This document shows positions 26,501 through 38,406 of a stretch of 64,000 bases of DNA, one piece after another; within the stretch, counting starts at the first letter, position 1, and every line of letters starts with the position of its first letter. The DNA comes from Apostichopus japonicus (taxonomy: Eukaryota > Echinodermata > Holothuroidea > Aspidochirotida > Stichopodidae): NCBI RefSeq assembly GCF_037975245.1, contig NC_092575.1:23541841-23605840 (forward strand), read 5' to 3'. The translations under genes were made by a program, and so were the position numbers. The notes beneath the pieces were generated by a model that saw nothing but the letters and a program-made list of their open reading frames with translations, did no database searches and had not been told where the DNA came from.

Positions 26501-29500
26501 GGTAATTTGGATTGGCGTGATACCAAACTGCTTTGTTATTGTCACGATGCCTCAAGAAAGATTTAAAGAGTTTTCGCTTCGATCAAATGTGTCCATGTCA
26601 AATTCGTTCGGTGTGGTGTACAGGACAATAGGAATTGTATGTAAAACAAAGAAATAAGACATGCACAGGTTGATATCTGGAGCGACTGGAGGGAAGGTGG
26701 GGGTGAGATTGTAAACATGAGCCCTGCCTAAATACTGTACAATAGGCATACAGTAGGAAATGAACCCAATAGACGGAACACAAAAAAGAGAGATACAGAG
26801 AGAACGGAACATGCTCTGTAAGAAAGCAGCCATATTTGGCCTATCTTGTAGTTAACCTCATCTGTACCTCTCCTTTTACATACAGTAGGCACTGGGGATC
26901 TGCGCCCCCAAGTGACCATCTTTCGAGGTCACTCGAAATTATCATGTAATTCCAATAATCAGCAAGCCGATTATGTATGTCGAAAGGTTTTGGAAAGATA
27001 AAGTGCTAATTGAAAGTGAGGCATTTTCATCGGTTTTGTTGAATATTATTGATATCAATTTTTTCAAATTATACAGTACAGTGTAAAAATTTTATATCAT
27101 TTGCATATCTTTGGCATTTTTTTTTTGGCCTTCTTTTTCAGAAATGGCAAGACATAATCAAAGAGGTTAAATTCCTACGTCAGGTCAAACACAAGAATTG
27201 TATCCAGTACAAGGGATGTTACCTGAGAGAACAGACTGCATGGGTAGGTGATGTATAGTGAAGGGTCCATACATGTTTCATCGACCTTTGACCATCATGA
27301 ATATGTTAATTAAGCAATAATAATATTTTCCTTCTCCATAATTTCAATGATAATATTTGCTTCACTCCTCTCTTACCTGTCTCCTACAACACTAACGCAC
27401 ATTTCCGCATATTAACGCGTTTTCCTTCGGAATGGTAAATCCGGAAGGAAGAGAGAGTGCGCGGTGACCTGCGGGAGAGGTCACCGGGGGCGCAGTGCTA
27501 AAATTATACCAGTGGCGTCTAGGTAGACTAGGAAATGTGCGTTAGTGTTGTAGGAGACAGGTACGTATCGTCGTTCGTAAATACCCAAACCAGTGAGTTT
27601 TGGGGTTTCAAAGATAAGTTGAATGCAAGCCTAAGGCAGATGATCCAACTGTCTGAGTGAAAAATGTTTTGTTTGAGTTTTCATGGTTCATATAGTTTCA
27701 TCAAATAGTTCCCTTGTTCTTTTACAGTTTGCTATTAATCTCCTAATCATTTTACTTTTTGTGACTAAGGCCCATAATGTATTGCACCTTAATGCAATGA
27801 CCTTTGACCTTAATGCATATTTATTTCATCATAATTTATACCGTTCGTTAACTTCAAAAATAAATTGATTCAAGGTTGAGGGGATGTCCCACTTCATGTG
27901 AGTAAAAAAAGTCAGTATTTTAATGGTTTATGTACTTAATAATTGGTTTTCATTTGGTCTTGCCTTTAAAAGTTGATTGTCATCTGCTAGTTGAGTGTTG
28001 GTTGTTACTGATTTGCTTTATATAGTTTAATAGAATGTTCTAAGACCTAGATTCTAAGAGAATAGTAATAAGTATCAAATTCTACATGTGGACAAACTCT
28101 TTTCATATTTTGAACAGTTTCTTCAGATTCAGGGTACTTTAGCAGATGGGAAAGAAAGAGGACTGTGTAACCTTTGTGAAGTTTCCTCCGTCATATTTTC
28201 ATAGTTATTTAATTTTTCTGGAAGATTTTCAGAAATTACATCGGTGACTCTGCGATTGACCACCGCCATTTTGAATTCTTTGCATTTACGATGTTTCATT
28301 GACAAATTGTAGCTATACTTTCTTAACCTGCACAGGAAGTGAGAATGTTTCGTTATGCAATGACAAGTTTATTTCCCAGTTATAATAATAATAATAATAA
28401 TAACAGAGATTTATAATGCGCACGTATCCACCCTGCAGGGTGCTCAAGGCGCTGATTATTATTTACCCCTGGTCATTGGTAACTTGTCACACCCACACAC
28501 CAAAGTGTGCACAATTCAATCAATCTCTCCTGGGGCACCACAGTGCACCACAGCCACGTGTCCCCCGGGGGACTTCCCATAGGGTGCAGCCACAAACCGG
28601 CGCACGCAACTATAAATACAAGTTACCTCGCAGGTCCCCATTTATACACCTGGGTGAAGAGAGGCAATGGAGATAAAGCGCCTTGCCCAAGGACACAACG
28701 CAATGATCTGGCCAGGGCTCGAACCTGTAATCCTTAGATCACAAGTCCACTGCCTTAACCACTTGACCACAACGCCCTCACCAGTTATTTAAAAGTTAAT
28801 AAGATATTGTTCTTTCACGTTGAATAGAATTAACAGCAGGTAAGTACTACTGAAATGCTTACTCAATTATTGTGCTGCTGAAGAAGCAGTGGTCAGTTTT
28901 ACAGTTGAAATGCTCAAAACTATATATTTATCTAATTTATATATACATTTTGTTTTTTGTAGCTTGCTATGGAGTACTGTATAGGTTCTGCCTCAGATAT
29001 CGTAGAAGGTAAGACCTTAAATAATAATAATAATAATGATAATTATAATAAACATTTGACCTTGTTTGTGAAAGACATTCATGTTAGGGAGTTAATGCAT
29101 GCGGGGAATGTTGAATGATGATGATGTTGTACACTCTCATACAGTACCAGGGTTGCAACATACTTAATAGATTTCGCTTATTTGAGGTTGATGTCATATT
29201 GTGTTACATCATGCTACAGTGTGATGGGATAACCAAGGAAATGCTCCCATACCTCAAACCAATTTCATTATAGTCAGTGTAGGATTTTTAGTGAGTTCCT
29301 TGTTGCATTCCTTGTTGCATTGGAATGAATGTGTGACTAAGGTTGTTAAAACACTGGAGAGCATTATACTGTATTTCTGATACTTTTATACTGCACATTT
29401 AATGAACATGTATATCAGCTTCTTTAAGTTGTGTCATTTCCAGCATAAATTTATATGGAGGGGAACCTCAGCAGTGATAAGTATAGAGTAAACAAAGTGT

Positions 29501-32500
29501 CTTCTATCCGTTGGGTTAATATGAACACATCTGTTACATGGTGACACTAGTTATAACACTGACGAACATCCTGTGTTGCAATCATTCAAGTGAAATTCCC
29601 AGGTTTAGGAACAACCATTCATTTGGTTGCTAGGCGCATATCTGCGTCAGCAATACAAATAGGTTTGAATAAACTCTTGGATATATTTCTTATCTACGCT
29701 GGACAAGATTGTTCCCACCGTCCAAAATACTGTCAATGCTCGACATAAACATGTAGTTTATGGTTTCGATTTCAACTCGTCGTCGATTGTTTCCTGTGGC
29801 TGTGTGTTACACCCAGCATTTTTGTGGTTTGGCAAGCAAAAGGATTACGAGGGGATTCCCAGGGTTCAGTTTTTAACAAAATTGTTGGCATTGTTCATAA
29901 TTTGAATGCTAATTCTGTGACTTAAAAGATAGTATATATTCTGTACAAGTAAGCTAAAAACATCAACCCATAAATAGCATGTGAGTTTTAATTTACAACC
30001 CAATGGGTATCAAAGCCTTGAAGGAGCTGCAGGGGAGGGGGGAGGCAGGGGGAGTGGGGTGGAGAGGAAGAAGTGACTGAGGGAAGAACTCATGGGGGGG
30101 GGAAGTGGATTGGTGACTGGTGGGAGACTTGTCATCAAGGAAAGACTTATCTTTGGCAAACTGTGCCAGCATCATTACATCCATCGTAACTTGCTTACCT
30201 CTGCACCACCCTTGATTGCCCTTTTGCCTTTGTTATGCAGTCCACCTTTCTTCATGGCAAATGGGCGGCTTTGAATTTTGGCTCGAAAACTGATCTGTAT
30301 GGTGTAAGTAGCATCATAAGATCATGAGTAAATGACCCCCAAGTTTTAGCATGCAGCTTAAAGTTGCTAGCAGTTTGATAAAATACTTTCCTGAAATTTA
30401 AGATTTTTTCAGCAAAATGTTCCCAGCCATTGAGGATTGTTAGAATAGATGAATAAGTGTCTCACTGTGGGTGCGTACTTTTACAAGTGGCAGAAAAACA
30501 GCTATCTGAAATGTGAGCACTGGTGACCATTATCTAACTATGTAGCATATTTTGGTGTAAATACTGATGACTTTCAAGCTACAACTGTGAGGCTTCTCTT
30601 TTTTCTTCTTTTAGTCAATCCTTTCAACAATGCCACACCTTCATTAATAGGAATAACACAAACACACAAAATGATTATAAATTACGATATTTCTCTGATT
30701 CCATTTCCATGGCAGTTTTGAAGAAACCTCTTCAAGAGGATGAGATAGCAGCGGTATGTGACGATGCCTTACAGGGCCTGGAATACCTACACAACAACGA
30801 CAGAATACACAGGGATATAAAGGCCGGTAACATACTCTTGGAGGATAACGGAACTGTCAAATTAGGTAACTCTTTTCTATCTCTCTCTCTCTCACAAAAG
30901 AGACGACACATTTCCAACCGAGCCAAACTGCATATTTACTAGTGTTTACACGGGTCCAAAAATCGGGAACCGGGTACACTAGAGCCGTTACCCGTCCGGT
31001 ATCCAGGTACCCGGAAAAAAACTGATTACCCTCGTGTATCACGATTTTCAAGAAATTACATATTGGATGCTATTATAAATGAATCATATTCTCTACTGAC
31101 AATGTTTTCATGTTCAAATACATATGTGTAAGATAAGGTATAAAACCTTCCTCAATATTTTCTAATTGCTTTTGTTTCTTTCATTTGTTAATAACTTCAT
31201 ACAATTAATTACTACTTACATCGCACTGCCGCCACAGCTTAAATGCTTGCTCTCCACGTCTATTGGATCAGACCATATAAATGTCCAATTCAGCTCTTAA
31301 ACAGTGTTACTACTACTATCTCTTATGTGCAAACACTAATACTTACTGAGCAGCCTGGTTGTGCCTTAAATACCATCTGTTGCGGCGAAATATTTAAAAA
31401 TGGTTTCCTCGATTTGGTCCTCTTGGTTAAAGCTATAAAACCTCAGATGTGTACCATGCAATTAGAAAAATAAATAAATAAATAAAATACTGTGACTGCC
31501 TTTGAAGCAGTTCCTCATGTTTGCCTTTTACTATTTGTTTAAGCAGGAGTTGTGTGAGATCGTTAAGGTTTGTGAAAACACTTTATCAGAACAAAGGCCA
31601 TAGCGTCACTAGGTGTCATGCGTTTAGGGCTGAACATGTAGAACGGATACCGAGCATTATCACCAACTGTGTAAACTTTCATTTCTTTAACCTTAATAGA
31701 GCTGTAGAAATGAGGTTAATGATTTCCTTAGTTGGATTTCGTAATGGTGATGATGCTATGATGAACTGGTGATGGACACAAACAATGCTATTTTAACAAT
31801 AGCTTTTGTTCTTGGTGCTTCTCCTGCAAAATATTCTTCCACTTTAAATGGGGGGGGAAAAAAAGAAGAAGAAGAAGGGTACTCTATAAAGTGTAACAAA
31901 TTTTAATCTTTGTTCTGATTGTGATAAATTTTTTTGTCTTTATTAGGTGACTTTGGGTCAGCATCCCTGGTCAGTCCAGCAAACTCTTTCGTAGGAACTC
32001 CATATTGGTAAGTCCGAGCGTAAAAGAGTTTTCGTGTAAAAAAGTAAACAGTTATGTGATTCCTCTTTGTTGAATGAATATCTGTTCTGATCGTAAAAGA
32101 AAAAATTATTTTCTATCATTTCTTAGCCAACTTTAACCATCTTTACAGGAGTACAAAATAGACGTTGAAAGAAATGGGCAGGAAAGCCCTGTTGAGAGCA
32201 CAATTTTTTTAGATGGTTAGTTAGGGTTGTGTTGCTGTAAGTGATGTAACACTGTCAGTTGTATCAACCTTGTTTTGTTAATAAACAAAGATACTCAAAA
32301 GTATAAGGCATAAATAACTAATTTGTTGTCTTAAATCTCAGGGCATTTCTGTGGATATGGTTGTTAGTTTCTATTCATTATCATTGAGGTTTCACTCTTG
32401 GCTCATCTTTTTGAATTATTTCAAGTATTTTATTCATATAGTCGAAGTGATTTAATGATCAATCTACAGCAACTGGTTTTGTCGTTCGTAGGATACGTCG

Positions 32501-35500
32501 CAATGCATGGGGTTTCTATTCCACACATTTGCATCATTTGAACTTTTATTCCTATGCAGACGATCATTTACACCCACCTGGTGGGGTAAACCTGTTTGCT
32601 GTTTTCGAGGTTCTACGTTTTTTGTTGAATTTCTTTTTTTCTTCCTTTTCTTACTTGCAGGATGGCTCCTGAGGTTATATTAGCAATGGATGAAGGACAA
32701 TATGACGGCAAAGTGGATATATGGTCGTTGGGGATCACATGCGTAGAATTAGGTCAGTGCTTTTTGTCAATCACTCTCTTGTGTTTAATACCCCAGTCAT
32801 CCAAAAATTATTGTTGTATCTCTAAACATTGAAGATACATCAACAAGTACATTAAATAATTCTGCATCAAATAGCTAAAAGCGCAATGGGCCAACAAATT
32901 GGCTACCTCTTGACATTTTCTTCCACCAAAATGAACGCAAATTGGCAAGTGATTAGGATTGCCGTTCGATGGGAGAAATAAATTTGTCAGAACAGAACGC
33001 TGATACGTCTCTATTTATACATTCATGTGAAGAAAACTGCTGTTACAGAAAGTTCAGAAGGTGTAACGTCTAAACATTGCAACTAAATGCAGTCTAAGGT
33101 CATTATAGATTTGTTTGTGTTTGTATCTTGCAAGTTTACTCTGTAACTATGACAACGCTGTTTGAGTCGTTAAAAACTCGCCGGTTAAGCAGTTTCTGAA
33201 GCTTTAAAACAAACATAAAATCAGAAACGAAAAAGTTGACTGACTTTCACTCGAGTCACTTCAACTTCCTGCGATGACCGACGTTGCAGATTTGAAACTG
33301 AGAAAAACTCATCTACGCTTTCATGATGCAGATTTTCTTCGTCAGGAAGTTTTGCAAACGATAGATCAATTGAGACAAGGTTGCTCGGTCTATAGGTTTA
33401 GGTCAATAGGCCAAAAGTGAAGCAGAGAGGAAGTCTTAATTTCTTGGAAAAATCAACAACCATAGTTTAAGTCTGTCAGAAAAAGTTTCCTCACAGTTAG
33501 CAATGGGGCAGTGTTTTTAGTAGATCTGGACAAGATAGTGAAGCGAGTTTCTCACAAACATTCTTCATTGGGCTGGCTTCAATGTTGCTAACAGCCAGTT
33601 ATGGTTCTGATAAAGTGCTATGGACACCTAGACAGTTTGCGCCCATATTCAGTACATTTGTTTTGTGTGATAATCTCATTCAAACTCTGTTGAAATGTTT
33701 CGAAAAGCTCTTTTGTTTCGTAAATAGACACATTTGAAGGTTTGATAAATCTGGGAAACTCTTTTAATATGTGCATACTGTGACGTGGAGTGTTGCAATC
33801 ATCAACATTTCTTATTTTAGCCTTTAATAAGTTAACCCTTAGTTACAATAACAAAATATGTATTTGAACAATGTGATGTTCCGTTTTTTCTGAGAGGACA
33901 AAATAATATTTAAAAAAAAATTGCCTTAGGCCCACAAACCTGTGTTCAGTGTTCAAGTCCTTGATATGAATGTTATAAATACAAAAGGAACAGCATAACA
34001 GAAAATTAGGCAGTCACTCACTTAACATCATCAATGTGCATAATTAGCTAATGTTTATCATTAATGAAACTAGAATTGAGAAAAGACTACTTGTAAAATG
34101 ATCAATCTTTAATGGATTTTGATGGGAGTTGCAGCTATTATAATTTTATGATTTCTAATGCCTGATAAGAGTGATTAAGACAATGTTGTTCATAAAAAAA
34201 ACTAGAATTGAGAAAATGTCTTGTAAAATGGTCAACTGTTGATGGATTTTGCAGTTTTTTTCATGATTTCTAATGCGTGTTAGAGTGATTAGGACAGTGT
34301 ACTGTATGTGTCCGTAGACCTTAAACACTTTGTGATGGAGTGATGGAAGAAGGATGCTAACAGTAGGAAGTAATAAAGAATGGAATGAAATTAAAAAGCA
34401 GTGGCTAAAACAAAAGAAAAGAACAGAAAACAGATCAGAAAGGAAAGTTACAATGCACACATCATTGCAAGGGCATGAAATTCAATGGATTAACCAAGTA
34501 TTGAATGAAATCTGACATAGCGTATAAAACATGTCTCTGAAATGGGATCATGAACGATGCAATCAGACATAGATACCAAAAGATTGAATATAAAGAATAT
34601 TTAAGTTTTGTGGGATGCAAATATTTGAATAAATTGTCATAGCTTGGTTGGTACTTGGTGACCAGTCTTTAAAAGTTAATGGTTGTCCACAACTCCACAT
34701 TATGTGTAAAAATGTATTACATGTATCAACCGAAAATAACAGCTTTTAACAGTTTTTGATAATAATTGGCTGTTATCTGTGAGATTCCCATTTGAAGGTA
34801 TTGTGTATCAACTTTTAAAAATTTCATGACCAAAAAGCAAGGCATAACCTTGATAGGACAGCCTCAACTGATCAGATGATTCATACAACACCAGGTTTTC
34901 TTGTCGTGATTAATGCTGTTCATTTCAGTTTCATTCAGACACAACCCAGCTGGGTACTCCTCTCTTAATTATCCCAGTAGGGGGTATTGAAATATTTTTT
35001 ATCCATATGAGGTCAAATGTTGCATTTTACAATGGATGATCTTGCCTTTTGTCCTGGGAAAGTCTGGCTCTTTACAATAGTGCATTGTTAAAGTAAACTG
35101 TACTCAATCAACCAGGTCGCCGTGCAGTTTACGCAGTCAGGAAAAAATGACATTGGCAGATTTGTAATGTGAAGAAACATAATATCATATACTAGTAGTC
35201 AAATTAAAACCTTAGCACTTTTTGCTCTACTTAGTCTAGACTCGTGGAAAAAGTAAGCTTGTCGCTCACCAATACTCACAACCTGATGGCATCACTTTAA
35301 TAAATCTTTGGTTATATGTAACCAAAAATGTTTTGTTTTATGATTTTCCCCCCACACAAATGGTAGTGTATGTATGAACGGGGTTAATCAACTCACATGA
35401 TTAATGCACTCCGGGTGTTAATGCTATCGCTGGATGCACTCGGGCTCCACTACGCTCCGCCCTCGTGCATCGCTTGCATTATCCCCCGATCGTGCATTAA

Positions 35501-38373
35501 TCCTGTGAGTAACGCATGCTAGACCGTTGATTAACCCCTTATTCATCCACGATCTAACACGGATAGGGTCTCAAATAAGCTACTGTAAGGGTTCCTGATC
35601 CTTGGGTCTCTTAACTAAACTATATAGATTCATTCTTGATGCAGTGGAGTTTGCAGCTGCTGGATCATCTCATCTAGATGCAAATCTATTGTCAGCATAT
35701 TGTTTGTTGTTGTTGGAAGATTGTGCAAGAGGGTAAATGAATTTTTCCACATGATCAAATTAAACCAAATTTATTGTCAGGATAATTGCCATGATTATGT
35801 CGGAGACACCGAACATTTGACGATTGCCAGATGCACTAAATATCATTTCAGCAAACTGAAAAAAAAAGTAAATCAAATGAAATCAAAATTTTTTTTTTTT
35901 TTAAATAAATCACATTGTTGTGGTAAAAGTATGCTATCCTTGAATTGGTTTTCATGTTTGCTGTAGAAACATCAAAAATTCATTTTTAATTTTTTAATTT
36001 TTTTTTCCAATTTCAACAACTTTTCATTTGCAGCTGAAAGAAAACCACCTCTGTTTAATATGAATGCCATGAGTGCTCTCTACCACATCGCACAGAATGA
36101 CCCACCTTCACTAACGACCACCGACTGGTCGGATGAATTCCTAAGTTTTGTCAACGTATGTCTAGCCAAAGAAGCAACCGATAGGCCGTCGGCCACCGAG
36201 TTGTTGCAGGTAAGACGGCTTTGTCAAGCAGTGGACTGTAACCCATGTAATTGCAACTGTAACAAAGCATTGCTCGGGGCTCCACGGTTTTTCAGTCGGC
36301 CGGATGGGTTTTTTTCTTGTAACATGTCTAGCAGTTTATTGCATATAGGTTCTCACAAGTTGTGTCCTGTCTCAAGAAACTGTGATATTTCAATGGCAGA
36401 AGATCCACCTAATTTGCATGCATATATGTAGAGCTTTGAGCTGAGTTGCTATGGTGATTTAACAATTAGGCTGATAACAAGGTTGATTACAAAATTTAAA
36501 AATAACTGCCTGATTATTATTATTATTATTATGATCATGATTATTGTTATAAAATCCACAACAACTTGGCAAACTTCAGTACAGTACCTTTTTTCAAGGA
36601 AATGGCATTTAAAGTGCTGGAATGAGTTACATATATATTTATTGTTATGCAGTGGTGAAGAAACAGCCTGATTTGTCAAGGGTATTTTTTTTCCTCTTTC
36701 ATTGTTAAAGTGAAAAAGCTTGCATTTTTGATAAAAACAGTCACACACAGCTAGGTCAATATTTCCCACATAAAATAAAATTATATCATTGAAAGTGTTT
36801 TTTTGTTGTTGATATACCTCTTCCCCACTTGCCTTTGGAATCCTCTCCCTGTATCTGTGTTTGCTTTATTTTATATTTTATTTTCTGTTGGTAGCATCCT
36901 TTCCTAACCAGAGACCGGTCAAACAATTGTATCAAAGAGCTGATCGAGAGAACGAAGAAAGTAGCCAAGGACCAGGATAACATGAGCTTTAGACGGGTCA
37001 GGAAAATTCTGATCGATCCACACGAAGACTCGCAGAGTAATGAAAATGTAAGTTTTAAAAATAGGAAATCCAGTCGGATAAATATTCATATGAGTCCTTG
37101 TCCCCCTCATTTCCATAAATACCTGTTTCCATTTATGATAATTTCTGGCTGTTTTGAAAATCCACCTAGTTGATTTGTTTAAAATCTAGAGCTAGCTGAT
37201 TGGTAGTCTTTAAGTCTTTAAGAGCCCTAATGGCAATGACTGGTTCTACTATACTGCTGCCTGTACTGTCCAGCCACATTGCAGACAATCATGAGAACCT
37301 TGCTTTCTCTTCCTGTCATTCTTCCTTGTTTACCCCAAACGGTCGATGACCGTTTGCCGCTTCAATGACAAAGGTGGATAAAATATTCGTAGGTACTTTC
37401 AGTTTTGTGTGTCTGTAGTTCACCAACATGAGGTTTGACTTGCATGCTTTATAATAATATCTAAAAGCTCATACCCTCATCCATTCCATTATTTACAGGA
37501 CGGCTGCAATTACATGACCATAATGGAATGTTCTTTTCCACATTCTTGAGATTCTTCTCCCTTAAGACATTATAAATTATGCGGAAGGTTCAAAACAACT
37601 ACATCCCCAACTCTGTCTATGAACAACGAGTCAACAGAGGGTTGATTTGGCAAATATCGTTTAGAAACTCTTTTGTCTTCACATATCCATACTTACAACA
37701 TTTTCATTAGTCGGTGGGTGGAACCGTCCAGTTGCATCACTTTATTATCCTGCTTCCTCTTAACAGTCCTCTCCCTCGTTTCCTGAAAAAAGCGATCCAG
37801 TCTGAAATAACAATCCTCTATCGAGACTTTGAAGGTGTCCTTTCAAACTACGGTATCGTTTTTTTATTATTTCTTCAGAGCGATGATTCCGTATTCCAAA
37901 ACAACGAAACGAACAGTGTGGAGAGCCGGACTAGCATTGACACTAGTAGCAATATGGGCAGTATTAACAGTCTTCCAGACGGGGCTGGAGGGGCCAGCGT
38001 CTCCAACGGCACGGGTAGAGATTCCAGGGTAAGTCCACCTTGTTTCCGGAACGGGGGAAATCCAAACAGACTCTGGGTTGTGAAAAAATCAAGGTTTTTC
38101 AACGCATTTATCCATAACAATATGCACAATTTCAAGCCTTATGGCAAGGTTTGCATGGTGGGATTATTGTTTTTTTCACAATTGGGAAGGATCCTTCATT
38201 CCTCTGTTATGATGTTTTATGTACTCGACTAATCATCAGCATGTCAGCTCACTGGATGTGAAGTTCTGATCGCCGTTCTATGCAACGGTTGAAGTTATCG
38301 TTTTGTATTTTTGGTTCCTTGCTGAAAGCAAAGGAACCTATGTATTCAGGTTGGCGTGTGTGTGTGTGTGTGT

Positions 38374-38406
<33 letters not shown>

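Noticed and set aside
28708-28779. Functional tRNA gene on the minus strand
   Set aside because: A and B boxes are good, but the sequence continues into a SINE body bounded by an 8-bp target duplication.
37714-38232. 172-codon ORF as an independent gene
   Set aside because: It is TAO exon 10 read through its own flanking introns in the same frame.
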